Assembly: GCA_046350055.1 (NCBI GenBank)
Contig: JAXMBC010000001.1
Location: 4,836,001 to 4,900,000 of the forward strand
DNA length: 64,000 nt
DNA from: JAEUIE01 sp046350055
Lineage (GTDB): Bacteria; Planctomycetota; Planctomycetia; Gemmatales; HRBIN36
Direction of reading: 5' to 3'
The notes under the pieces are model-generated. The model had not been told where the DNA came from. It worked only from the letters and a program-made list of their open reading frames with translations, and ran no database searches. Shown piece after piece: positions 41,481 through 50,460 of this stretch (its first letter is position 1; each line of letters begins with the position of its first letter). Both the position numbers and the translations under genes were made by a program.

Positions 41481-42224
41481 TTACTTCTTCGCCATAGCTT
41501 TTTCTGTGTGTTGCGACGGGGGCGGAAAACCTGCCCAGGTCATGAAATCCATCTTCATGGTCCGCAGTTGCTTGATCGTCGGCATGAATTCGTTCAGGTA
41601 GCCTTCCTCGACTGCCACGCGGGAACCAAGAAAAAGGCAGATCGACCAGCAGAAGATATTAGCTGCCCAGCTCTTGGGATGAAACAGCTTGACCGCGGTG
41701 CCGGAAAACTGATTGGCCTTGATGGATAGGCCATTGAAGTCAATCGCGTAGATCTCGTCGAGAAGCAAGTGTGAGAAATAACCCAGGGCGACACCGCCGG
41801 CGATGACATAACCTTCCGTGCCGGTGCGCTTCGTCCAGGCGAGGTAGGCCAGGAAAGTGGGAATGAGGAGCGCAGGGATGCTGTGGAACATCCCCCGATG
41901 TTCGCTCCATCGTTTGACGAAAAAGGAGATGCCATAGCGGATCAGGACGTACGTCCCTGAAGCAAGTATCAATCGCATGTCAGGGTTTTCATTCCCCAGG
42001 CGATGAAAGCAGACGAGCGCACCGATCGCTGCCAGCAGCGGGAACAATTCGCGCAACGGTCTTCCACTATCGCTATCGAGATCGGGCAGCATGCCGCATA
42101 AGCTACAAAGCCCGCCTGCGACTACGCTGTGAGGCAACTCATACCCGAGCCCCCAATGCATGGCAGCCGTGTAGCCCACACCCAGCACGGTGGAGAACTG
42201 CATGTGTTGTGGGAAAGCTGCCAT
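41481..42224 (-). CDS. YdjM-like membrane protein with metal-dependent hydrolase motifs
   Basis: A protein of about 247 residues with several membrane helices. CSLCGMLPDLDSDSGRP, RGMFHSIPALLIP and HLLLDEIY hold the His and Asp residues typical of this family (DUF457, LexA-regulated membrane-bound metal-dependent hydrolases). The ATG at 42224 is preferred over the longer frame. A C-terminal fragment of a related gene persists at 39.7-39.8 kb. Confidence 0.8.
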   Translation of the reverse strand: MAAFPQHMQFSTVLGVGYTAAMHWGLGYELPHSVVAGGLCSLCGMLPDLDSDSGRPLRELFPLLAAIGALVCFHRLGNENPDMRLILASGTYVLIRYGISFFVKRWSEHRGMFHSIPALLIPTFLAYLAWTKRTGTEGYVIAGGVALGYFSHLLLDEIYAIDFNGLSIKANQFSGTAVKLFHPKSWAANIFCWSICLFLGSRVAVEEGYLNEFMPTIKQLRTMKMDFMTWAGFPPPSQHTEKAMAKK

Positions 42225-42322
42225 CGAATTAGCCCTGAGACCTGAGTGTTGGGGTTTTAACCACATCGGTGGAGAATGCAAGGCGAACTGGGCTACAATG
42301 GCCACAGTAATGGAGTGGGATC

Positions 42323-43822
42323 ATGTTGAAATGGCTGGCATTCGCCCTGACTGTGATGACGTCCTGGGCCTGTGGACAAGATTCCAGAAAAGTGCCTCTC
42401 GGGATTAATCTGAGTGGCGTTGTCGATTGGTCAACCGAGTTTCCGTTCGTGGATGTATTTCGGACTGCCCGGAGCTGGGTACCACAGGAAGAGGGCAAGC
42501 CATGGGGCCAAGGCCAGCCACTGGAGTTAACGCCGGAAGGCTGGGTAAAGTCATTGAGACCCAGACAATACGCCACCACGATGATGTTTGTCCACGGTGG
42601 CCACCAACCAGGAGTCTATATCTGTGTGTACGACGGCGAAGGCGCGCTCGACTTCCAGGGCAACGGCAAGGTCATCAAGGCAGCCCAGGGCAGGATGGAA
42701 GTGGAAATCACCAAGCAGCCCAACTTGCTCATCCATCTCCGCAAGACAGATCCGACCAATCCTCTTCGCAACATCCGCTTCCTCATGCCAGGGCATGAGA
42801 AGACTTATCTGGAGAAGCCGTTCAATCCGAGTTTCGTGGAACGGACAAAGCAGTTCTCTGTCATCCGCTTCATGGACTGGATGAACACCAACAACTCGAA
42901 GATTGCCTCCTGGAATGACCGGCCTCTACCCACGGATGCCATCCAGTCCCGCAAGGGAGTGTGTCTTGAACTCATGGTAGCATTGTGCAACCAGTTGCAG
43001 GTCAGCCCGTGGTTCTGCATGCCCCACCTGGCAGATGATGACTATGTCACCCGGTTTGCAGAGCAGGTGAAAGCTTCTCTCGACCCCAGACTCAAGATCC
43101 ATGTCGAATACTCCAATGAAGTCTGGAACGGCCAATTCGAACAAGCTCGTTATGCTCAGCTGAAGGGCAAGGAATCGAAGCTATCGAACAACGCCTTTCA
43201 GGCTCAACTCTACTTCCACAGCAAGCGTTCCGTTGAGATCTTCAACATTTGGGAGAGGGTATTTGGTGGCAGGGAACGACTAGTCCGGGTACTTGGCAGC
43301 CAGTCAGCCAATCCGTGGGTGAGCGAACAGGTGATGGACTTCCAGCAGGCTTACAAGCATGCCGATGCGGTTGCCATTGCCCCTTACTTTGGTGGACCGC
43401 TGGGCGATCCGAAGGCTGCCAACAGAAACGCTGAACGGAGTCTGGATGAAATCGTTGCTGAGTGCAGCAAACACATTGAACAGAATCAGAAAACCATCAG
43501 ACAAGTGGTACAGAAGGCCAGAGAGCGTGGCTTGCAGGTGCTCGCCTACGAAGGCGGCCAGCATCTGGTGGGGCATGGCGGTGCAGAGAACAATGAGAAG
43601 CTGACGAAGTTACTGATTGCGGCCAACCGTGACCCGCGCATGAAGGAACTCTACCTGAAAGATCTGCAAAGCTGGGAAACGGCGGGCGGTGGCTTGTTTG
43701 TTGTCTTCAGCAGCGTGGGTCAGCCTTCCAAGTGGGGTAGCTGGGGCATACTGGAAGCTGAGAACCAGGATGTGAACACTGCTCCCAAGTACCAAGGGAT
43801 TATGGAGTATTTAAGGAAGTAA
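42323..43822 (+). CDS. Exported cellulose-binding/glycosidase-like protein
   Basis: A 499-residue protein with a signal peptide (LKWLAFALTVMTSWACG, a possible lipoprotein Cys at residue ~17). The core resembles TIM-barrel proteins often annotated as cellulose-binding in planctomycetes; the segment LKIHVEYSNEVWNGQFEQARYA has Glu in the NE motif position of clan GH-A glycosidases, and VLAYEGGQHLVG may hold the second Glu. So a hydrolase role on a polysaccharide is plausible but unproven. GGAG lies seven bases before the ATG. A strong terminator follows. Confidence 0.72.
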   Translation: MLKWLAFALTVMTSWACGQDSRKVPLGINLSGVVDWSTEFPFVDVFRTARSWVPQEEGKPWGQGQPLELTPEGWVKSLRPRQYATTMMFVHGGHQPGVYICVYDGEGALDFQGNGKVIKAAQGRMEVEITKQPNLLIHLRKTDPTNPLRNIRFLMPGHEKTYLEKPFNPSFVERTKQFSVIRFMDWMNTNNSKIASWNDRPLPTDAIQSRKGVCLELMVALCNQLQVSPWFCMPHLADDDYVTRFAEQVKASLDPRLKIHVEYSNEVWNGQFEQARYAQLKGKESKLSNNAFQAQLYFHSKRSVEIFNIWERVFGGRERLVRVLGSQSANPWVSEQVMDFQQAYKHADAVAIAPYFGGPLGDPKAANRNAERSLDEIVAECSKHIEQNQKTIRQVVQKARERGLQVLAYEGGQHLVGHGGAENNEKLTKLLIAANRDPRMKELYLKDLQSWETAGGGLFVVFSSVGQPSKWGSWGILEAENQDVNTAPKYQGIMEYLRK

Positions 43823-43900
43823 CCATTAATCGTTCTTAGGCGAAGCGGGAAGCTGAAGACGAGACTCAATAAAACCATCGTCATGCACACACACAAACAA

Positions 43901-43928
43901 GAATGCCCGGCCAGTTGGCCGGGCATTC
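43901..43928. terminator. Bidirectional terminator
   Basis: GAATGCCCGGCCA (43901-43913) and TGGCCGGGCATTC (43916-43928) form a 13-bp perfect stem with a 2-base loop. On the minus strand it is followed by TTGTTTGTG. It serves the convergent exported protein and PEP-CTERM genes. Confidence 0.8.
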
Positions 43929-43945
43929 TTAAGGACATCAGTAAA

Positions 43946-44716
43946 TCAGGCAATTCGCTTGGCACGACTCATGGACACATTATCCTGAGCTTGTGCAAGG
44001 CGGCTGCGGCGACGCCAGACGATGCCAGCACCGGCAACTGCCAAACCCATCAATGCCCACGTGGTAGGTTCGGGAACAGCAGCAAGGTAGCTGACCGTGT
44101 CAATGCCGATGAAATCACTGTTGGCACCAGAAGGACCCGCATTGGGCATACTGTAATGAAAGGCAAACCGCCCCAGTGTGGGGCCACTCAAGCCTGACAG
44201 TGTTGCTGAAAACTGGGCCCAGTCATTGGGATAACCTGCGGTAGTCAGGCCAGGATTGACAGTCAACAAAACCGTGCTGAAGTCACTGGTGGTTGTGCTT
44301 GCTCCATTTTGACTAAGCCGCAGAAGCAAACGGTCAGGAAATGCCGGACTGGTCACGGTACGTGTGAAAAAGCTGATGGTATCGCCATTGTTGAACGTCA
44401 CAGTGGGACTCATGAAAAACGTGCTGATCGTAGCCAAACCCGAGCCACTGTTAAAGTTCATGGCTGCATAGGAAGCAGCAGGGCCGGCATGTGCGTTGAA
44501 AACAGTAGTATTGCCAGCAAATACACCAGTACTTCCAAGTGGGGCACTTTCGTTGAGGGCAAACCAGTTGCCCGAACTCAATGGAATCGTCACACCGGGA
44601 AATCCCTGTGGTGCAGCAGCTGGCAATCCTGTGTCAAATCCTTCCGAGAAAGACTGAGCCATCAGTGGCGTAACCAAGACTGTCGTCGCAACGACAGCAA
44701 GCACATTTTTCAACAT
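43946..44716 (-). CDS. Secreted PEP-CTERM protein
   Basis: A 256-residue exported protein: signal peptide (LKNVLAVVATTVLVTPLMA), a beta-sandwich domain of the choice-of-anchor J type (SFSEGFDTGLPAAAPQGFPG and WAQFSATLSGLSGPTLGRFAFHY), and a C-terminal VPEPTTWALMGLAVAGAGIV with WRRRSR. The domain is a known structural module in surface proteins sorted by exosortase or similar. It ends near a strong terminator. Confidence 0.88.
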   Translation of the reverse strand: MLKNVLAVVATTVLVTPLMAQSFSEGFDTGLPAAAPQGFPGVTIPLSSGNWFALNESAPLGSTGVFAGNTTVFNAHAGPAASYAAMNFNSGSGLATISTFFMSPTVTFNNGDTISFFTRTVTSPAFPDRLLLRLSQNGASTTTSDFSTVLLTVNPGLTTAGYPNDWAQFSATLSGLSGPTLGRFAFHYSMPNAGPSGANSDFIGIDTVSYLAAVPEPTTWALMGLAVAGAGIVWRRRSRLAQAQDNVSMSRAKRIA

Positions 44717-44850
44717 GGTGCGGATCCTGAGGTGGGTTCATTCATTAGGCATAGTTAACTTGGCTTATCCTACCTCGCCATTCTTTCATAACAACAAGAA
44801 AAATGAAGAATTTGTGTATTTACTCGCTCCAGGGTGTCTTCCTAAAAGAA

Positions 44851-44878
44851 GTGGGCCAGCGATCAATGTCTGGCCCAC
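44851..44878 (-). terminator. Terminator of the thioredoxin-like gene
   Basis: GTGGGCCAG (44851-44859) and CTGGCCCAC (44870-44878) form a 9-bp stem with a 10-base loop. On the minus strand it is followed by TTCTTTTAGG. It lies 22 bases beyond the stop of the TlpA-like gene. Confidence 0.7.
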
Positions 44879-44899
44879 CAAATCCATAAGAACAATTCG

Positions 44900-46120
44900 T
44901 TACTTCCCAGCTTCTTCGAGAAGCTTTTCGACAGCTTCTTCCAGTTCCTTGCCACGTACATCCTTGTAGCGGATCACACCCTTGGCGTCGATCACGTAGA
45001 TCGTGGGGAAATACTGTACATCCCAGTCTTCCAGGATGCCACCCTGCTGGCCGTTCCACCAGTGAGTCCAGGGCATAGGCTCCTTCTTGATGAAGTCGGT
45101 CAGCGTCTTCTTCTCGGCATCAGCACTCACGCTGACGAGAGTGAAGGGCTTCGCTTTGAGCTTTTCGACCATCTCCCGTTCGTGGGGGATCATCGCCCGG
45201 CATGGCCCACACCAGGTCGCCCAGATATCCAGCACCACCACACGGCCCTTAAGGTCGCTGAGCTTGACGGTCTTGTCATCAAGGTCTTTGTTAATGACTT
45301 CTGGTGCAGTCTTGCCAACAGAGAGATCGGGGAAGACATCGCTGAACTTGTCTTTCACCATTTTGCTGAGTTCTTCAGCGTCTGTCTTGTACTTGTCAGC
45401 CTTGGCAAGCAACGCTTCAACTGCTTCCTTGCCGAGTTGGGCTTCGGCACGAGGGCGAATGGCGGGGTTCTTGCTGAGATAGTCAGCCTGCTGGGCCAGG
45501 TTGTTCAGACCATTCGCTAGCTGCTTGCATGCCTTGGCCTGGGTCGTACGGTCGCTGTGCTTGGCGATGACTTCACGCAGGAATGCCAGAGCATCGTCAT
45601 TCATCGAATTGGCAAGCATGGAGAAGAGCTTCTTCACGTCAGCATTTTGCATGTAGCTGGTGCGGAGGTTCTTGATGACCTGGGTGAAGATGGTTGATTT
45701 GTCCTTGGAGCCGCTTGCAGCACGCAGAGCAAAGCTGAGGCTGTCGAGGGCAGCGGCATTCTTGGGATTGTTCTCGGCAAACGCCAGGAAGCGAGGTGCA
45801 AAGGCAGCTATCGGGCTGTCTGCCATGCTGAATGCCTTCATCGGCGTGCTGCGGGCATCGGTCAGTTGCTTCTGGGCAGCGGCCTTCTCTTCATCGGTCT
45901 TGGCGTTGTTGACTGCTTCCTGGGCAGCCTTCACCTTGGCCTGGATGGCTTCCTGCTGGGCCTTCATTTCTTTTTGTCGCTCAGCAACAAACTTATTGTT
46001 GGCTGCTTCGAATTCAGCTTTGATGGAGGCGAAGGTTTCGCCTGATGCGGGTTTGTCGTCGGCCTTCACTGCTAAACCGAGCAGTGAAAGCGCGAGCAAC
46101 GTCCAACAGTAACGGTGCAT
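44900..46120 (-). CDS. Exported TlpA-like thiol-disulfide protein with helical N-terminal part
   Basis: A 406-residue protein with a signal peptide (HRYCWTLLALSLLGLAVKA), a charged coiled-coil region (KAEFEAANNKFVAERQKEMKAQQE, residues ~30-70) and a helical middle, then a C-terminal thioredoxin domain from about residue 270 (VGKTAPEVINKDLDDKTVKL). The redox site WATWCGPCRAMIPHERE is intact, with cis-Pro in YFPTIYV. Its role is likely periplasmic reduction or disulfide handling. GAGG precedes the ATG by seven bases. Confidence 0.88.
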   Translation of the reverse strand: MHRYCWTLLALSLLGLAVKADDKPASGETFASIKAEFEAANNKFVAERQKEMKAQQEAIQAKVKAAQEAVNNAKTDEEKAAAQKQLTDARSTPMKAFSMADSPIAAFAPRFLAFAENNPKNAAALDSLSFALRAASGSKDKSTIFTQVIKNLRTSYMQNADVKKLFSMLANSMNDDALAFLREVIAKHSDRTTQAKACKQLANGLNNLAQQADYLSKNPAIRPRAEAQLGKEAVEALLAKADKYKTDAEELSKMVKDKFSDVFPDLSVGKTAPEVINKDLDDKTVKLSDLKGRVVVLDIWATWCGPCRAMIPHEREMVEKLKAKPFTLVSVSADAEKKTLTDFIKKEPMPWTHWWNGQQGGILEDWDVQYFPTIYVIDAKGVIRYKDVRGKELEEAVEKLLEEAGK

Positions 46121-46535
46121 GTGTGAACCTCAGGAATGATGTGACTAGTGAGATTCTAGCTGAGTATTAAGGTAAACCCAAGGTAATAGGTGATTATCAC
46201 GGCGTATTCATTACTGCCTGGGGCATTATCACATCGGGCTGACAACGGTAACAGAGTGAAATGACGACGCTGTGCCAGTATCCTGTGGCGTGAAAAAGGG
46301 AGATGAGAGAAAAGCAGGGTCTTCGGTAAATTGCTGGTTCGGCACAACGAATAGCGGGAATACCATCCAGAAACCGGCTCAACCGGAGTCAGCAGCACGA
46401 ACAGGTAGGCTTGGCAACCGTGCTGCTGGCTCCGGGTGATTGACATGAAGCTCCGGCCCCGGCTAGTTCTTTGTCCACATTCGTGCTACCATAAGCTCTA
46501 CCCACCGCTGTCATCCCCTGACACAGGCATGAGCC
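46121..46535. other. Intergenic region with a long inverted repeat
   Basis: About 415 bases between divergent TlpA-like and DUF1501 genes. I see no convincing open frame. The main feature is a 17-bp inverted repeat (one mismatch): CCGGAGTCAGCAGCACG (46383-46399) and CGTGCTGCTGGCTCCGG (46419-46435), loop 19 bases, about 100 bases before the DUF1501 start. Confidence 0.5.
46383..46435. promoter_or_regulatory. 17-bp inverted repeat upstream of the DUF1501 gene
   Basis: Arms 46383-46399 and 46419-46435 pair at 16 of 17 bases. The position ahead of a gene, far from any upstream stop on the same strand, makes a regulatory stem or protein-binding palindrome more likely than a terminator, but this is inference. 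Confidence 0.4.
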
Positions 46536-48047
46536 ATGAATCTCCCCGTTAAAGACTATCTGCACGAATCGACTTTTCACGACTATGTCCGCTCCGAAAC
46601 CCGGCGGCAGTTCTTCGGACGCGGCATGAGCGCTGTTGGCTACGCCGCCCTCGCCAGCCTGATGGGTAACGCAGCACTGGCATCGGACCCTGTCAAGCCG
46701 CAAACCGGTTCGAAGACTGGCTTCGGAGCTGCTTTGCCAGCCACCCACTTCCCTGCCAAGTGCAAGAACATTATCTACCTGCACATGGTAGGCGGCCCAC
46801 CCCAAATGGACCTCTTCGACTATAAGCCGAAGATGAATGATTTCTACGATAAAGACCTGCCCGATTCCGTTCGCCAGGGGCAACGTCTGACAACCATGAC
46901 CTCGGGCCAGGCCCGCTTCCCCATTGCACCATCCAAGTACAAATTCCAGCAGCATGGCAAGGCAGGCGGCTGGTTCAGCGAACTCATCCCCTGGAAAGCC
47001 AAAATGGCGGACGACCTGTGCATCGTCCGCAGTATGCAGACTGAAGCTATCAACCACGAACCGGCCATCACCTACATTCAGACAGGCAACCAGGTCACTG
47101 GCAAGCCCTGCCTGGGAGCCTGGATTTCATATGGACTGGGTTCGTTGAACCAGAATCTGCCTACCTTTGTGGTCATGGTGGCCAAGCCCAGCAATACCGA
47201 ACAGGTGCAGGCCATCTCGGCACGGCTTTGGCAGTCAGGATACTTACCCGGGGAACATGCTGCTGTCAGCTTCCGTTCCGCCGGCGATCCGATCCTCTAC
47301 ATCAATAATCCGCCCGGCGTGCCCAGCGACATCCGTCGCAAGACCCTCGATGGCCTCAAGCAACTGAACGAACTCAACTACAAACTCGTGGGCGACCCCG
47401 AGACCCACACCCGTATTCAACAGTACGAGATGGCATTCCGCATGCAAACCAGCGTGCCGGAGTTGACCGATATCAACCGTGAGCCCGAAAGCACTTTCAA
47501 ACTCTATGGTGACGATGCCAAAAAGCCCGGCACCTTCGCCAACACCGCCCTGATGGCCCGCCGCCTGGTGGAACGAGGCGTGCGCTTCGTGCAGATCTAC
47601 CACAACAATTGGGATACTCACGGCAATGTTGCGGGGCGATTGCCCAGTCAGTGCAAGGACGTTGATCAGGCCTGCTACGGCCTCGTTCAGGATCTGAAGT
47701 CGCGTGGCATGCTCGATTCAACAATGGTGATCTGGGGTGGCGAGTTTGGCCGCACGGTGTATTCACAGGGCCAGCTCAGTCGGACCAACTACGGCCGCGA
47801 TCACCACCCCCGCTGCTTCACTATCTGGATGGCTGGTGGCGGCATGAGGCCCGGCACTGTCTACGGTGAAACCGACGACTTCAGTTATAACATCATCAAG
47901 GACCCGGTCCACATCCGCGACTTCCACGCCACCATTCTGAATCAGCTGGGCATCGACCACAATCGATTTACTTACCGCTACCAGGGATTGGATCAGAAGC
48001 TGACCGGTGTGGAACCGTCGAAGGTCATCAAGGAATTGATCAGCTGA
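46536..48047 (+). CDS. DUF1501 exported protein
   Basis: A 503-residue protein of the planctomycete-rich DUF1501 family. The N-terminus carries a twin-Arg-type signal: TRRQFFGRGMSAVGYAALASLMGNAALA (RRQFF followed by a hydrophobic stretch), so Tat export is expected. Conserved blocks are IIYLHMVGGPPQMDLFDYKP, GVRFVQIYHNNWDTHGN, VIWGGEFGRTVYSQG and RDHHPRCFTIWMAGGGMRPG. These proteins resemble alkaline-phosphatase/sulfatase-fold proteins and usually neighbour DUF1549/DUF1553 cytochrome-type genes; here it stands alone. Function is unproven. Confidence 0.88.
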   Translation: MNLPVKDYLHESTFHDYVRSETRRQFFGRGMSAVGYAALASLMGNAALASDPVKPQTGSKTGFGAALPATHFPAKCKNIIYLHMVGGPPQMDLFDYKPKMNDFYDKDLPDSVRQGQRLTTMTSGQARFPIAPSKYKFQQHGKAGGWFSELIPWKAKMADDLCIVRSMQTEAINHEPAITYIQTGNQVTGKPCLGAWISYGLGSLNQNLPTFVVMVAKPSNTEQVQAISARLWQSGYLPGEHAAVSFRSAGDPILYINNPPGVPSDIRRKTLDGLKQLNELNYKLVGDPETHTRIQQYEMAFRMQTSVPELTDINREPESTFKLYGDDAKKPGTFANTALMARRLVERGVRFVQIYHNNWDTHGNVAGRLPSQCKDVDQACYGLVQDLKSRGMLDSTMVIWGGEFGRTVYSQGQLSRTNYGRDHHPRCFTIWMAGGGMRPGTVYGETDDFSYNIIKDPVHIRDFHATILNQLGIDHNRFTYRYQGLDQKLTGVEPSKVIKELIS

Positions 48048-48059
48048 TGCTGATCGAAA

Positions 48060-49115
48060 CTAGCCACCTGGCTTCCGCGGCAGCCAGTCCCACAGCCAAC
48101 CGCGAGTGTTCTGTGCAATGAGAACAACAATCAAGAGCGTCAGCAGCGTGGCAATGATGCCCGGATTCTGGTGCATCCAGTTGTAGTAATTCCGGTACAG
48201 GCGCTGATACCAGGGGCGCGGACGCACTGAAACGGGCACACCGTTTTGCCAGCGCTGCAGGTCGCTGGCAAACTCATCTACAGACTGATACCGCTTGGCA
48301 GGATTCTTGCGAATAGCTTTGAGGGTGATGGCTGCCAGGTCCGCGGGAATGAGCCAGTTGAGTCGCCGGGGCGAGGGGGCCTTTACGCTCGGACTGCCGA
48401 CAGCTTCAAGCAAGGCGTTGATGTTCTTATTCTGAAACGGCACCTTGCCTGTCAGCAGTTCATAGAGGACTATGCCCAGGCTATACAAGTCGCTACGGGG
48501 CCCGGTCAGGCTGTTCTTGCCACGCGCCTGTTCCGGGGCCATGTAGGCTGGCGTGCCCTGAACCTGGCCATCTCGTGAAAGCTTCACATCAGCCCCGTGC
48601 TTGATGGCTGCCTGACGGATCCACTCTGGTTCCAGTTCAGTGACATGCTTGGCCAGGCCGAAGTCGGTCAACCTGGCGTTGTTGGTTGAATCGATCAGGA
48701 TGTTGCTGGGCTTGATGTCACGATGAATAATCCCTTCCTCATGGGCATAGGAAAGGGCATCGGCAATCTGCAGCACCCATTCAACCGCCTGCCTGGTGGA
48801 GGGCCAATTGGCCTTGCATTCCTCGACCAGTGAACGGCCGGGGACATATTCGGAAGCAATGTAGAGGCTCTCGTCAGCCAACCCCGCTTCAAAGACCTGT
48901 ATCAAATGAGGGTGGCGCAGCTTGGCAGCAGCCTGGGCTTCGCGCAAAAAGCGTCGCCCTGCTTTGCCCCGTTGTGATGTGACCGTGGGTACTTTGAGCG
49001 CCACCTCACGTGCCAGAGTCGGGTCGAACGCACGATAGACTGTGCCAAATGCCCCGCTGCCTAGCTCACCGCGCAGCTGGAAACGGCCAATCTTGGGTAA
49101 TGCTGGGTTGCTCAT
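48060..49115 (-). CDS. Membrane-anchored serine/threonine protein kinase
   Basis: A 351-residue protein. The kinase domain fills residues ~10-280: Gly loop GSGAFGTVYRAF, VALKV lysine, catalytic loop HRDIKPSNILID, DFGLA, and MAPEQARG. One membrane helix ends the chain (IIATLLTLLIVVLIAQ), and there is almost no external domain. It is a short PknB-like kinase, sensor unknown. Contrast the kinase at 4.1-5.7 kb, which is soluble and has DLG. It is convergent with the DUF1501 gene (12 bases apart). Confidence 0.92.
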   Translation of the reverse strand: MSNPALPKIGRFQLRGELGSGAFGTVYRAFDPTLAREVALKVPTVTSQRGKAGRRFLREAQAAAKLRHPHLIQVFEAGLADESLYIASEYVPGRSLVEECKANWPSTRQAVEWVLQIADALSYAHEEGIIHRDIKPSNILIDSTNNARLTDFGLAKHVTELEPEWIRQAAIKHGADVKLSRDGQVQGTPAYMAPEQARGKNSLTGPRSDLYSLGIVLYELLTGKVPFQNKNINALLEAVGSPSVKAPSPRRLNWLIPADLAAITLKAIRKNPAKRYQSVDEFASDLQRWQNGVPVSVRPRPWYQRLYRNYYNWMHQNPGIIATLLTLLIVVLIAQNTRGWLWDWLPRKPGG

Positions 49116-49176
49116 CTCTTAGACTAGAATATCACCTCGCAGCCATTCTGGTATCATCTCATCGTAGAGGAGTGGA

Positions 49177-49509
49177 ATGATGGCCTACAGTCTGGAACTG
49201 TGTGAACGGCTGCGCGATGCTGTCGATCTGATGCCCCGCATGACCGAAAAGAAAATGTTCGGCGGCATCGTCTACCTGTATCAGGGCAACATGCTCGCTG
49301 GCATCTGGAAAGACCATCTGATACTTCGCCTGGGAGCTGAGCAGGCCTCAGCCGCCTTGAAGCAGAAGCACGTCAAAGTCTTCGATATCACGGGCAAACC
49401 CATGAAGAACTGGGTAATGATTCACGAAAACAGAGTAGTCGGAGAAGCAGCTTTGAAAAGCTGGTTACAGAAGGCACACGACTTTGTTGGTACGTTGCCA
49501 CCAAAATAG
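49177..49509 (+). CDS. TfoX/Sxy N-terminal domain protein
   Basis: A 110-residue small protein. TEKKMFGGIVYLYQGNMLAGIWKDHLILRLG is the characteristic TfoX-N core (KxMFGGxxF). Full-length TfoX proteins activate competence genes; single N-terminal domain proteins like this are widespread and not shown to do that. The start may be ATG 49177 or the adjacent 49180. Its stop is 3 bases from the end of the convergent kdsB gene. Confidence 0.85.
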   Translation: MMAYSLELCERLRDAVDLMPRMTEKKMFGGIVYLYQGNMLAGIWKDHLILRLGAEQASAALKQKHVKVFDITGKPMKNWVMIHENRVVGEAALKSWLQKAHDFVGTLPPK

Positions 49510-49512
49510 ACA

Positions 49513-50283
49513 CTACGCCGCCTGCCGCCTCTGCTCCGGCTGGTTCAGCCGCCAGGCAGCAACGAAGCGGGCATAGTCTTCAGGAGTATCAACGCCTGCA
49601 GTCGCATGGGCGACCATACCGACCTGGATGCGCTGGCCCATGCTCAATACCCGCAACTGCTCCAGTTTCTCGAGTTGCTCGAGTGCTGTCGGTGGGGTTT
49701 CAGCCAGTTTCAGGAGAAAGTCGCGCCGGTAGGCATAGAGTCCAATATGCAGGAAGAACTGGAATGGCTCCTGGCCCAGAGGTGGTGCACTATCTCGAAC
49801 AAAGGGAATCGGGCTGCGGCTGAAATAGAGTGCCTGGCCCAGTTCACCGACGACCACCTTCACACAATTGGGGTTGTGATACTGTTCCAGTGATAACAGT
49901 GGCGTCGCCAGGGTAGCCATGGCGGCTTGCTGATGCCGGGTGAGGAGTTCGGCGACGAAGTCGAGAGCATCGGGGTCGATAAGTGGTTCATCACCCTGCA
50001 AATTCACCACAATGTCAGCATCGTGCCGGGCGGCTACCTCAGCAACTCGGTCGGTACCACTCTGATGATCGTCGCGTGTCATCGCGACCTGACCACCAAA
50101 GGACTTCACGGCTGCTTCGATGCGGGCGTCATCTGTCGCAACGATCACCTGGTCAATGTGCCGGGCAGCACTGGCCCGCTCGTAAACATGCTCGATCAGA
50201 TACTTACCCGTTTCACGCAATAACGGCTTGGCAGGTAAACGGGACGAAGCGTAGCGAGCCGGGATGACAGCCAGGGTCTTCAT
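49513..50283 (-). CDS. kdsB: 3-deoxy-manno-octulosonate cytidylyltransferase
   Basis: A 256-residue enzyme that activates Kdo with CTP for lipopolysaccharide inner core synthesis. TLAVIPARYASSRLPAKPL opens the nucleotidyltransferase fold. ATDDARI, NLQGDEPLIDPDALD and GLYAYRRDFLL are the family blocks, including the QGDEP metal and sugar site. Its presence implies an outer membrane with Kdo-containing glycolipid. No other Kdo or lipid A gene is beside it. Confidence 0.95.
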   Translation of the reverse strand: MKTLAVIPARYASSRLPAKPLLRETGKYLIEHVYERASAARHIDQVIVATDDARIEAAVKSFGGQVAMTRDDHQSGTDRVAEVAARHDADIVVNLQGDEPLIDPDALDFVAELLTRHQQAAMATLATPLLSLEQYHNPNCVKVVVGELGQALYFSRSPIPFVRDSAPPLGQEPFQFFLHIGLYAYRRDFLLKLAETPPTALEQLEKLEQLRVLSMGQRIQVGMVAHATAGVDTPEDYARFVAAWRLNQPEQRRQAA

Positions 50284-50460
50284 GCATCGGCCTCCCTGCC
50301 GAAGTGTGAAACACGTTGTAACGGCCAGAGAGGCGCCATGTCAAGGGGAGCTGGCTGGACAGCTCTTCTGCACGGCTTCATTCTTTGGTCCAAGGTCTAC
50401 CATGACCATGTATACCACCGATCGATTCGGAATCCTGAATATCTTTTGAAGCGATGCTGA

